NCBI GenBank assembly: GCA_018700525.1
Contig: JABITN010000073.1
Span: forward strand, 62,001-126,000
Direction: 5' to 3'
Source: Opitutales bacterium
Lineage (GTDB): Bacteria > Verrucomicrobiota > Verrucomicrobiia > Opitutales > Opitutaceae
Length of the DNA stretch: 64,000 nucleotides
Shown here: positions 10,435 through 18,783 of the stretch, in pieces
Layout: the number at the start of each line of letters is the position of its first letter
Position numbering within the stretch: position 1 is the stretch's first letter
Notes under the pieces: generated by a model
Told to the model about the DNA's origin: nothing
The model's input: only the letters and a program-made list of their open reading frames with translations
Database searches by the model: none
Program-made: the position numbers and the translations under genes

Positions 10435-11133
10435 ATGATGAATATGAATCGAATTTGGAAGAGAACTGAAAATGTTTGTTTGTTGACTTTGCTGTTGGTG
10501 GGCGTGGCGGTATTCGGGAAAGCGACCGCGGATCCTCACCGTTTCGATGACGCGATTGCGGCTTTTGAAGCGATTGATCTCGAGTCTACGCCCGCAAAAG
10601 GAAAGGTTTTGTTTTTGGGTAGTTCTTCAATTCGGCGCTGGGATACGGCATCAGCGTTTAAGGGGATTGATTCGTTGAATCGAGGATTCGGGGGATCTCA
10701 GATTTCCGATTCGATTTTCTTCTTCGATCGAGTGGTCTTGCCGTACGCCCCGAGTATTATTGTTTTCTATGCGGGCGATAACGATATCAATGCAGGAAAA
10801 ACGATTGATCAAGTGATAGCCGATTTTAGGCAATTCGCTCGATTGGTTAATCGAAAACTAAAAGGGACCAAGATCGTTTATATTCCGATTAAGCCGAGTA
10901 TCAGTCGCGAGGCTCTGTGGAACGATATGTCTGTAGTTAATAAGCGGATTCAAGGAATGAGCGAGAAACAAGAGGGTCTATACTATGCCGATATTGCGAC
11001 ACCGATGCTGGCTACGGGAAGGCCGCCTAATGCCGATTTGTTTGCGAATGACGGTTTGCATCTTAGTGACAAAGGTAATGCGATGTGGAGCGGGGTCATT
11101 CGTCCTGTGCTTGAGCAAGCGTTGAAGGATTAA
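10435..11133 (+). CDS. Secreted GDSL/SGNH-family esterase
   Basis: SGNH hydrolase of 232 residues with an N-terminal signal peptide (hydrophobic VCLLTLLLVGVAVFG, about 14-28). Block I with nucleophile Ser is FLGSSSIRRWD, block II Gly is in GFGGSQISDS, block III Asn in GDNDIN, and block V Asp/His in NDGLHLSDKG. Such enzymes remove acetyl or acyl groups from carbohydrates or lipids. It begins 17 bases after the heme dehydrogenase and probably shares its transcript. The exact substrate cannot be told; relatives next to PVC dehydrogenases are usually presumed glycan deacetylases. Confidence 0.88.
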   Translation: MMNMNRIWKRTENVCLLTLLLVGVAVFGKATADPHRFDDAIAAFEAIDLESTPAKGKVLFLGSSSIRRWDTASAFKGIDSLNRGFGGSQISDSIFFFDRVVLPYAPSIIVFYAGDNDINAGKTIDQVIADFRQFARLVNRKLKGTKIVYIPIKPSISREALWNDMSVVNKRIQGMSEKQEGLYYADIATPMLATGRPPNADLFANDGLHLSDKGNAMWSGVIRPVLEQALKD

Positions 11134-11378
11134 CGTATCGAAGATTTTCTGTCCCGGATTTGTTGGTGACTAATTCAACAGTAAGGGCCGCTCGGAGATC
11201 GGCCGCGACCTTTAGAATCGCTCGGGACTTGCCCCGGCGGTGCTTTTTTCGGAGCCAAGCCGACTTCTCTTCGCCGCTTTTTGATTGCGGCAAAACCTTT
11301 GCGAATCAATATGTCGTCAGTAGAATTCCTCTGTCCGAAAGACGCCTTGCATCTTCCCCAACCTAGATCATCCGATTT

Positions 11379-12806
11379 ATGAATTTGTCTATTCTCGCCG
11401 TTTCAGAAACCTCCGGGTCCTATTGGCCATTCGCCGTTCTGGCCATGGGAATTGTGTTTGTTATTCTCGCGATAGCGGTTTTTCGAATCCATGCTTTTAT
11501 TTCGCTTATTCTGGCGGCTGTATTCGTTGGGGCGCTGTCCGATAGCTTGCCTGGCGCTGAGGAAGGTAATCATTTTGTGACTGCGATTGGGCTGGCTATG
11601 ACCGAATTCGGTACGACGGCGGGCAAAATTGCATGGGTGATTGCTTTGGCGGCGATTATCGGAGTTTGCCTGATGGAAAGTGGAGCGGCCGATCGAATCG
11701 TTCGAGGAATGGTTCGGACGTTGGGCGAATCGCGTGCAGGTGTGGCATTGGTGTTGTGCTCATTCTTTCTCTCGATTCCGGTATTTTTCGATACGGTGTT
11801 TTTTCTTTTGATCCCCTTGGCTCAGGCGTTGGCTTTTCGGCTGGGGCGGAACTACCTCTATTTTGTAATGGCGGTGTGTAGCGGGGGAGTTATCACCCAT
11901 GGACTGGTACCGCCGACGCCGGGTCCACTGGTAATGGTCGAGACTTTGGGCTTGAATCTTGGGTTCACGATTGTCGCAGGCATTGGTCTGGGCTTGATAC
12001 CGGCATTCTCGGGATTGTATTTCGGAAAATGGTTAGAAGGACGTTTGGATATTGGGGTTCGTGAAAGCCCAGGTATTAGAATTGTGGATATCGAAGCGAT
12101 CGTTTCGAAGGAGGATAGTGAATTGCCTTCGTTTTTCATGTCGATGCTGCCAGTGGTGTTGCCCGTTTTTTTAATTGCAGCGACTTCGTTTTTAGGAATC
12201 TGGACGACAGAAGGGCAGTTCTACGAACTTATGCAGATTCTTGGAAACAAGAATGTGGCTATGCTTTTGGGTACGATCATTGCTCTGTATTTGCTAGCGA
12301 AACAACGGGGAGTGAGCTTTCGAGCCTTAGGCGAAGTGATTGAAGGACCTCTTGGGATGGCTGGAACGATCATTTTGATCACTTCAGCTGGCGGTTCTTT
12401 TGGGGCGATGATTCGTCACGCGGGAGTAGGCGATTCAATTCGCATGGCTACCGAAGACACCGGGTTTTCGTTAATCATCATGGCCTGGCTTGTGGCAGCA
12501 ATAATGAAGGTTGCCCAAGGGTCAGGAACGGTTTCGATGATTACTACTTCGGGAATTATCGCCGCAATTATCGGAAATGGCACAGGGCTTGGATACAGTC
12601 CGGTTTATCTGTTTGCTGCGATTGCGTTTGGTTCGCAAATGGGTTCTTGGATGAACGACAGTGGATTCTGGGTTGTTTGCAAACTAAGTGGGTTTACTGA
12701 AAAGGAAACCCTCAAGACTTGGACCGCGTTGCTCGCGGTAATGGGAATCGTGGGACTCGTCGAAGTTTTGATCGTCTCATCGATTGTGCCGAATCTGTTT
12801 ATGTAG
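11379..12806 (+). CDS. GntP-family gluconate/sugar-acid:H+ symporter
   Basis: Inner-membrane permease of 475 residues with about a dozen hydrophobic segments, GntP/GntT family (gluconate, hexuronate or related acids, proton coupled). Family regions include VIALAAIIGVCLMESGAADR, SIPVFFDTVFFLLIPLA, GVITHGLVPPTPGPLVM and MKVAQGSGTVSMITTSG. It lies 245 bases after the GDSL gene; that gap holds no supported gene. Products of periplasmic sugar oxidation (aldonic acids) made by the preceding oxidoreductase and heme protein would be natural substrates, but this is inference from position. No gluconate kinase or dehydratase is nearby. Confidence 0.9.
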   Translation: MNLSILAVSETSGSYWPFAVLAMGIVFVILAIAVFRIHAFISLILAAVFVGALSDSLPGAEEGNHFVTAIGLAMTEFGTTAGKIAWVIALAAIIGVCLMESGAADRIVRGMVRTLGESRAGVALVLCSFFLSIPVFFDTVFFLLIPLAQALAFRLGRNYLYFVMAVCSGGVITHGLVPPTPGPLVMVETLGLNLGFTIVAGIGLGLIPAFSGLYFGKWLEGRLDIGVRESPGIRIVDIEAIVSKEDSELPSFFMSMLPVVLPVFLIAATSFLGIWTTEGQFYELMQILGNKNVAMLLGTIIALYLLAKQRGVSFRALGEVIEGPLGMAGTIILITSAGGSFGAMIRHAGVGDSIRMATEDTGFSLIIMAWLVAAIMKVAQGSGTVSMITTSGIIAAIIGNGTGLGYSPVYLFAAIAFGSQMGSWMNDSGFWVVCKLSGFTEKETLKTWTALLAVMGIVGLVEVLIVSSIVPNLFM

Positions 12807-12858
12807 TTTCCACATGGAAGCGGCTGATCTCTGAATGTCCATACTTGATCTTGGATTT

Positions 12859-12898
12859 CCACGCGAGTCCTTCGCGTCGCTACGTGGGAGTCGCGTGG
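12859..12898. repeat. Palindromic intergenic repeat (CCACGCGA family)
   Basis: Perfect 8-bp arms CCACGCGA (12859-12866) and TCGCGTGG (12891-12898) enclose a nested CGCGA/TCGCG hairpin. The first 26 bases match 51486-51511 at 23 positions. It sits between two convergent genes, where it might also act as a transcription barrier. Confidence 0.55.
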
Positions 12899-12934
12899 TT
12901 GACGTTGATAGATACTCGAGAACCTTTATTTCGC

Positions 12935-15900
12935 TTACCTGCCAGCCACCCATTTGGCGGCGTTGACTAGGATCTTTTGGTAATCAGGGTGATCGTGAAC
13001 ACGTTCGTCATGGCCAAGGGTGAATCCTACGATTCGAGCTTTGGGGTGTTCGGTGATCCAGACGGCGGCGTGTTTTTCGCCTGACTTAGCACTTACGCTG
13101 GTTTCGAGGAGCGATTTGATTTTGTTGGTTCCTTCTGGGGCGCCGCCGACGTTCATGTTGTAGAGTTCGTCGACTACATCGAAATTCGCTGAAACGCCTT
13201 TCATTATCGGGTGACGTTTAGCGACAACGCTTACGCTGAAAGGGCCCAGTTTATCGTGGCCGCGGGTTCCTCCACCGACGATTTGAGCATTGAGCTCAGG
13301 CCAATCTTTGTAGCCGTACCAGGTTCCTGGATGCAGCATAATAACGCCTTTGCCGGAATTGACTCGATCCATGAGGGCTTTGCGGTAGGCAGGCGTGTCG
13401 AATTCCTTTCGATTGACGCTGATGATAGCGACGTCCGCGTTGGCAAGTTCCTTGGTCGCTTGAGCGTTATCTTCGGTGTAGTGGACGGTGAGTCCGGCTT
13501 CCAGCAGTGTCTTGGAATCGGACTTGCCGAAGAACTCGTGAAATTTGTGGGACGAACCGCCGCCGATGATTAGCACTGAAGTTTTGCCTCTTTCCCAACG
13601 GACAGGCGTCGCTGGAATTGGAGGAGGGATAACACGACGGTTTAGAATTTTGGCTTTTGGCTTTGGGGTCGGTTTTTGTGCAACTGCTGGTTCGCTGGCT
13701 TCCCTAACGAGAAAGGCAATGAGGTTGCGGAGGTTTTCGGCCCCGAGCGCTTCGAATCCTTCCGGCATGAGGCTGCGCTTTGTGTTTTCGCGTTTAGCGA
13801 TGGTGGATTTTGCGATTTCCTTTACTCCGGCTTGGGTCGCGAGGACCAAGGTTGAGGTGTTTTCCGAGGAGATAACACCCGCGAATGTTTCCCCGCTTTT
13901 TGTAGTGATATTATGGGCCCAGTAGCTATCTTCAACTTCGCGATTCGGGTCGATGATTTGACCGAGCAGTTCGGGCGCCCCGTGCGTACCCATGCCATCA
14001 AGCGCAGGGCCAACGGCGGCTCCCGTATCGCCGAGCTTATGGCAAACGATACAGGCTCCGAAGACTGCCTTGCCTTTGACGGGGTCGCCTGGTTTTTCCA
14101 TTTCGGGAATAAGTCTAGCGATCAAGTCATCTTTTTCGGCGATCTCAGGAGCGATCTTGGCCAGTATACGATAAGCTGCACGATATGTGTTCCGATCCGG
14201 GTGGTTGCGCAGGCGTGAAAGGTTACCGGGGCCGACATCGGCTGGAAGAATTTTTCCTTCAGACATGTATTTGAGCAATTCCTGAGCCCATTTGGACCGT
14301 TTTACTATCTGATCGAAGGTCTTCAGTTTCAAGGAACCGTCCTGAGCTATGAAGTAGTTGATTAGCAACGTTCCCAGATCAGGTCCCGATACCTCGCCGA
14401 TTGCCGCGAGTACGCCTTCTTTTAAGGTGTCGCTTCCGGTGCCGTTTAGAATGTTCTTCAGCGCCGGGAGGATTTGTTGATTGTATTTACGGATACTTAC
14501 CAGACTTCGAGCGATGGTGGCACGTTGTTCTTCGCTGAGGATTCCCTGATTAAGTTTACCGAGCAATGCAGTCGTTAGGGCTTTTGTCTGGCCTTCGAGG
14601 TCACCTTTTTGGTCCCATTTAACAGCCATCGGAAGGACAAGCGTGTTAACGCTTTCATCTTTCAGCAATGACGCGATTACAGCTTTCAGAGCTGAAGTAA
14701 GAGCGGGGGGGTTTTCAATTCCTTCGGCTAGTCCGCGTAGAATGATTCCTTTCGTGACCGCGACATCCGAAGCTGCGCTTCCACAGGCCTTAAGCAGGCG
14801 AGCGGCATTGGCAGCCGCTTTGTTGTTGGCGAGGGCTGCAGGCGTAAGGGCCGAAGTGAATGCGAGCAAAGAGGCGTTTGGGGCCGTCTTGAGTGTGGCT
14901 TGCAGGACCGACACGGCGCGATCGGATGCTGCTGCGACGAGTGCCGAGCGTGTCCAGTCGTCCTGGGCAGCCTTGGCTTGGGCGACGATTTGAGCGGGAT
15001 TGGATTCGCTTGCTTTTTCGAAGCTGCGAAGGGCATCGCTTCCGATGAATTCGCCCTCGTCGCCATGGCGCTCGCGAAGGAGCCGATTGGCGGTATCGCG
15101 TATACGTTCGTTTTTACTTTGGCTTGCTTTCTGTAAAGCTACGATGTCGTTGGGATTCAATGACACTGGACCGACTGCTTGCGCTTGCTTGTGCTGGACC
15201 TTCCAAATGCGACCGTAGTAGTGATCACGATCGGGACGTACTGCGGCATTTGCAGGACCGTGAACGGGGCCACGGGTGTCGTTGTGAATGATCGCCTGGT
15301 TGCAGAAATCGACAAGGTAGATCGCTCCATCTGGGCCGGTCATCACTTCGATGGGGCGAAACCAGAGATTGTCGCTGCGGATGAACTCAGTTTCTTCGCG
15401 ACCAGCTTCTTTCGTTGCTCTGTAAGAGACCCCGTCTTTGGCGACATTGAAGTGACCAATGATGTTTAGAGTCGGCTCGCTGGTGAAGTAGCTCTGGTTC
15501 CATTTCTCGGGCCAAGCGCCACCCTCGTAGATGACGCAACCGGCGCCGGCTGTGTAGCGTCCGACCTGGTCGATTTGAACGTAAGCTTGTTGTTCCCATT
15601 CCATGGCAGGGAATGTCTTCGCCCCTGGGAGCAGGCCGTTGGTGCCACTAACGCTCGGAAGTTTGCCCTTTGCCAGTACGGACTCAGGGAGAACGACGTG
15701 GACGAGCGGATTGCCAGTGGTCGGCTGAGTATAGAAAACTTCGCCGGCCATTGTCGTATCCATACCCCAGGTGTTGCCGCCACGCGAAGCGTATTGTTCG
15801 AATGCGCTGCCGTCTGGTTTGAAGCGTACGACACCGCTGTTGATCGCTCCGAAATCTTTACTGCCGTCGCCTGAAGTAACGTTTGGGGATGATGAGTATC

Positions 15901-17281
15901 CATTAGTTGCGTACACCCAGCCATCGGCTCCGTAGTGTAGGTTGTTGATAACGGCGTGAGTGTCGCGAATCCCAAGATTGGTATAAAGCTTGGTGCGTTC
16001 GTCGGCAACATCGTCACCGTTGGTATCTTCGAGGAACCATATATCGGGGGCGCTCGCGGCGATGACGCCGTTTTTGTGAAAAACAAAGCTGTTTACGAGT
16101 TCGAGTTTATCGGCGAATACCTTTTTCGTATCCATGACGCCATCTCCGTCGGTATCCGTTAGGATGCTGATGCGGTCGAGCGGGTCCCGATCGTAGTCGC
16201 CAGGTTTGAGGGAGCCGGAGTCCATCCAAGGAACTACGTTTTGCTTGCGCAAACCGTTTGGGTACTCGGGAGTTTCGGCCACCCATAGGCGCCCCTGGTG
16301 ATCCCAATTGATATTCATCGGGTTGTTGATAAGCGGTTCCGATGCGACGAGGGTAAGCTGAAAATCAGGATGCACTTCTAAGTGATCCGGTAGCTTGGTC
16401 GGGTGGGGCACGCCGCCTTCGACATAACGCAGGGATTCGCCTAATTCGTCAGCTTTGCAGAGCATGTCTACATCGTCGCGCTTAGCGGCCCAGGCGATAC
16501 CGCGAAGAATCATGGCTCTTACGCCAATATGGGAGAAGTTCTTGTGCCAGTGGCCTGGAATATGAACGAATGAGCGGTAAGACCTACCTCCTTTGAGGGA
16601 GTTTTCGTAAGTCCAGATTTGTGGTTGGATATCATATATGTTGACGGCTTTGTTTTTGGCGACCGCTTCGGCTGCGCGTGCTTGGGCTTCTTGGTTCCCT
16701 TTTCCTTTCGTATCGATTGCTTTGGGTGTGTAGGCAGTAGCGAGGATTTTCGCTTCCGGCAAGATGTCCATATCGTAATAGATCTCGTCTTCTAAATCGA
16801 AATTGGAAACATCTTTGGTGATCGGATTTTCGACATTGGTGAAGTAGAGGCTCATCGGTGCCTCTAGGAATTTGGTCGTTCCATGGCGCCAAGAACCGCC
16901 GATGATGCTTTTATACCAGTCGGGGTCACGCGAGACGGCGCCGGCGTGCAAGACGACGAGTCCGCCGCCGCGTTTTAGAAACGTATTCAGATTTTCACGT
17001 TCTTCGCCATAGATATTGCCTGCTTCCTTGGAGTTGAGAATTAGGACATCTGTGTTGGCGAGTTGCTTCTTCGTCGGGAATTCTAAAGCTCCGTTACAAA
17101 CAACGCCGCGCGATTCTAGGAGGGGTTTCCAATCGGCCAAAAATTGCGGATGTTCGTGGGCGCCGGGAGCATGCGTCTTTTCACCAGCCCGGATAAAGAC
17201 GCGAATGGGGTCGGCCGCTTGGGCGGCGAGGGCCGACCATAGGAGACCAGCCAGTAGGAATAGGAGTGATTTTGATTTCAT
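12935..17281 (-). CDS. ThuA - PVC dehydrogenase - cytochrome c - ThuA fusion protein
   Basis: A 1448-residue secreted fusion. Order: signal peptide (MKSKSLLFLLAGLLWSALAA); ThuA/trehalose-utilisation-like domain (about 25-280, with VVLHAG); PVC dehydrogenase beta-propeller (about 300-700, from PDFQLTLVASEPLINNPMNI); HEAT-like helical region (about 715-1060); cytochrome c domain with heme site CIVCH (1077-1081) and candidate Met ligand in SLMPEG; a short Pro-rich linker (PKPKAKILNRR); and a second ThuA domain (about 1220-1448, from TSVLIIGGGSSHKFHEFF). ThuA proteins are flavodoxin/amidotransferase-like and linked to keto-disaccharide metabolism. It is the last gene of the minus-strand operon, 18 bases after the TIM-barrel gene. 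Start codon context lacks a ribosome binding site. Confidence 0.9.
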   Translation of the reverse strand: MKSKSLLFLLAGLLWSALAAQAADPIRVFIRAGEKTHAPGAHEHPQFLADWKPLLESRGVVCNGALEFPTKKQLANTDVLILNSKEAGNIYGEERENLNTFLKRGGGLVVLHAGAVSRDPDWYKSIIGGSWRHGTTKFLEAPMSLYFTNVENPITKDVSNFDLEDEIYYDMDILPEAKILATAYTPKAIDTKGKGNQEAQARAAEAVAKNKAVNIYDIQPQIWTYENSLKGGRSYRSFVHIPGHWHKNFSHIGVRAMILRGIAWAAKRDDVDMLCKADELGESLRYVEGGVPHPTKLPDHLEVHPDFQLTLVASEPLINNPMNINWDHQGRLWVAETPEYPNGLRKQNVVPWMDSGSLKPGDYDRDPLDRISILTDTDGDGVMDTKKVFADKLELVNSFVFHKNGVIAASAPDIWFLEDTNGDDVADERTKLYTNLGIRDTHAVINNLHYGADGWVYATNGYSSSPNVTSGDGSKDFGAINSGVVRFKPDGSAFEQYASRGGNTWGMDTTMAGEVFYTQPTTGNPLVHVVLPESVLAKGKLPSVSGTNGLLPGAKTFPAMEWEQQAYVQIDQVGRYTAGAGCVIYEGGAWPEKWNQSYFTSEPTLNIIGHFNVAKDGVSYRATKEAGREETEFIRSDNLWFRPIEVMTGPDGAIYLVDFCNQAIIHNDTRGPVHGPANAAVRPDRDHYYGRIWKVQHKQAQAVGPVSLNPNDIVALQKASQSKNERIRDTANRLLRERHGDEGEFIGSDALRSFEKASESNPAQIVAQAKAAQDDWTRSALVAAASDRAVSVLQATLKTAPNASLLAFTSALTPAALANNKAAANAARLLKACGSAASDVAVTKGIILRGLAEGIENPPALTSALKAVIASLLKDESVNTLVLPMAVKWDQKGDLEGQTKALTTALLGKLNQGILSEEQRATIARSLVSIRKYNQQILPALKNILNGTGSDTLKEGVLAAIGEVSGPDLGTLLINYFIAQDGSLKLKTFDQIVKRSKWAQELLKYMSEGKILPADVGPGNLSRLRNHPDRNTYRAAYRILAKIAPEIAEKDDLIARLIPEMEKPGDPVKGKAVFGACIVCHKLGDTGAAVGPALDGMGTHGAPELLGQIIDPNREVEDSYWAHNITTKSGETFAGVISSENTSTLVLATQAGVKEIAKSTIAKRENTKRSLMPEGFEALGAENLRNLIAFLVREASEPAVAQKPTPKPKAKILNRRVIPPPIPATPVRWERGKTSVLIIGGGSSHKFHEFFGKSDSKTLLEAGLTVHYTEDNAQATKELANADVAIISVNRKEFDTPAYRKALMDRVNSGKGVIMLHPGTWYGYKDWPELNAQIVGGGTRGHDKLGPFSVSVVAKRHPIMKGVSANFDVVDELYNMNVGGAPEGTNKIKSLLETSVSAKSGEKHAAVWITEHPKARIVGFTLGHDERVHDHPDYQKILVNAAKWVAGR

Positions 17282-17299
17282 GGTTTTCTGGGAAGGGGC

Positions 17300-18166
17300 T
17301 TATGTGCGATCTACGGGAATTTTCTTGAATTTTCGAGTCAAAGCGGTGAGCGATTCTTCAACCCCCATACGCTCGAGACTGGATGCTCCAACAAATCCTT
17401 GGGCATCGGTGAGTTGGTTGATGCGAGTGGCGTCCTCGGGGGTGTTGATCGGACCGCCATGCGAAAGGAGGAAAATATCCTTATTGATCGCTCGGCCTGC
17501 TTCGAAGATTTCTTGGCATCGAGCAGCAGCATCTTCCATGGAGCAAACGGCACCGGTTACGCCGATAGAGCCGCCAACGGTGGTGCCGACGTGAGCGATG
17601 ATTGCATCCGCGCCTGCCTTGGCCATGGCTGTGGCTTCTTCGGGCTTGGCGACGTAAACGACGCTGAAGAGATCCATCTTAGAAGCGATGGAGACCATCT
17701 CGACTTCCTTTTCGAAAGGCATGCCGGTTTCTTCCAAAACCTTTCGGAAGTGACCATCGACGATGCAGTGAGTAGGGAAGTTGTTAACCCCTGAAAACCC
17801 CATTTCTTTTACCTTGAGCAACCAGTGCCACATGCGGCGGCGCGGGTCGGTCGCGTGTACACCGCAAATGACGGGGATCTCTTCTATGGTGGGCAATACT
17901 TCAAACTCGCCGATTTCCATAGCAACCGCGTTGGCGTCTCCGTATGCCATCATACCGGCGGTCGAACCATGGCCGGACATGCGAAAACGTCCGGAGTTAT
18001 AAATGATCAGTAGATCAGCGCCGCCTCTTTCTATGAATTTTGCGCTAATGCCTGTTCCGGCTCCAGCTGCAATGATTGCTTCGTTGCGATCGAGAGTCGC
18101 TTGTAGGCGAGCTCGTACTTCGTCGCGCGTGTAAGGGTTTCCTTTTCCAGTCCAGGGATTTGGCAT
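17300..18166 (-). CDS. PEP-hydrolase-like TIM-barrel protein (Tm-1 C-terminal half)
   Basis: A 288-residue TIM-barrel protein of the 'phosphoenolpyruvate hydrolase-like / TIM-barrel signal transduction' family, which corresponds to the C-terminal half of the tomato antiviral protein Tm-1. Family stretches: AAGAGTGISAKFIERGGADL, NSGRFRMSGHGSTAG, EIPVICGVHATDP, GFSGVNNFPT and VGTTVGGSIGV. Cytoplasmic, no signal peptide. The partner half (UPF0261) is encoded two genes upstream in the same operon, with a cupin between them. The reaction is not established; aldolase-like or C-C hydrolase chemistry is plausible from the fold only. Confidence 0.85.
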   Translation of the reverse strand: MPNPWTGKGNPYTRDEVRARLQATLDRNEAIIAAGAGTGISAKFIERGGADLLIIYNSGRFRMSGHGSTAGMMAYGDANAVAMEIGEFEVLPTIEEIPVICGVHATDPRRRMWHWLLKVKEMGFSGVNNFPTHCIVDGHFRKVLEETGMPFEKEVEMVSIASKMDLFSVVYVAKPEEATAMAKAGADAIIAHVGTTVGGSIGVTGAVCSMEDAAARCQEIFEAGRAINKDIFLLSHGGPINTPEDATRINQLTDAQGFVGASSLERMGVEESLTALTRKFKKIPVDRT

Positions 18167-18224
18167 AATTTTAGATTTTTAGATTAGAAATTGTGTGATT
18201 GAAAATTGGATTTTGAAGTTTTCG

Positions 18225-18324
18225 TTGCCCACGAAGCTTACGAAGCCCACGAAGGTTCATCAAGGAAGATGTAGGATGTATTGGATTTGTTTAATTTTGG
18301 TGTTTCTTGTCCTTTCGTGGGCAA
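18225..18324. repeat. Inverted-repeat element (TTGCCCACGAA arms) between operon genes
   Basis: TTGCCCACGAA (18225-18235) recurs inverted as TTTCGTGGGCAA (18313-18324); a second CCCACGAAGG (18246-18255) pairs with the same right arm. The element fills most of the 162-base gap between the cupin and TIM-barrel genes, unlike the other tightly packed gaps of this operon (18-20 bases), which suggests an inserted miniature repeat. It overlaps no coding sequence. Confidence 0.5.
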
Positions 18325-18328
18325 ATTC

Positions 18329-18763
18329 CTATTTGGTCTCTGGGCGGTTTGGTTTAGCTCGGAGTGTGACCCAGGGTTCTTCGGTGGATACGTCGACTAT
18401 GTTGGGTCCATCAGCTTCGGATGGTGAAAGGATGGCGAGAAAGGTGACGTCTTCGTCGAAGGGATTGTAGGTGCCGTGGATAGCGTTTTGAGGAACGAGG
18501 GCCATTTCGCCTGCCTTGAGAATTCTGTATTCATTCTCTACCCACTGTTCCGCTTGTCCGGATACTACATAGATAATTTCTTCGCGTGTTGGATGACGAT
18601 GGAAAGGGTGTGAGTTTCCGGCAGCAATGGTCGCTCGAACCATCATAAGTTGTTCGGCTCCTACGAGATCCTTGTTGGAAAGCCATTCAACGGCTGCCCA
18701 AGGATCTTGTTCCTGAGTCACGTCTGCGGATTGCATGAAGCGATTTTGAGTGTTTTCGGACAT
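18329..18763 (-). CDS. Small cupin-domain protein
   Basis: A 144-residue single-domain cupin. Motif 1 is HPFHRHPTREEIIYVVSG (metal ligands His-x-His...Glu) and motif 2 lies around VPQNAIHGTYN (His). Small stand-alone cupins bind a metal and act as sugar or metabolite isomerases, dioxygenases or sensors; the reaction is not readable. It lies between the two split halves of a Tm-1-like protein in one operon, 20 bases after UPF0261, so it probably works in the same pathway. Confidence 0.85.
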   Translation of the reverse strand: MSENTQNRFMQSADVTQEQDPWAAVEWLSNKDLVGAEQLMMVRATIAAGNSHPFHRHPTREEIIYVVSGQAEQWVENEYRILKAGEMALVPQNAIHGTYNPFDEDVTFLAILSPSEADGPNIVDVSTEEPWVTLRAKPNRPETK

Positions 18764-18783
18764 ATGCTATTGGTGGATTTGAA

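Noticed and set aside
11160-11366. 68-codon frame between GDSL and GntP genes
   Set aside because: Arg/Ser/Ala-rich translation with no conserved features or start signal; likely untranslated gap.
15466-16086. 206-codon same-strand frame within the ThuA/dehydrogenase fusion
   Set aside because: Entirely inside a clearly coding frame of the fusion, with low-complexity Ser/Thr/Pro content and no family features.
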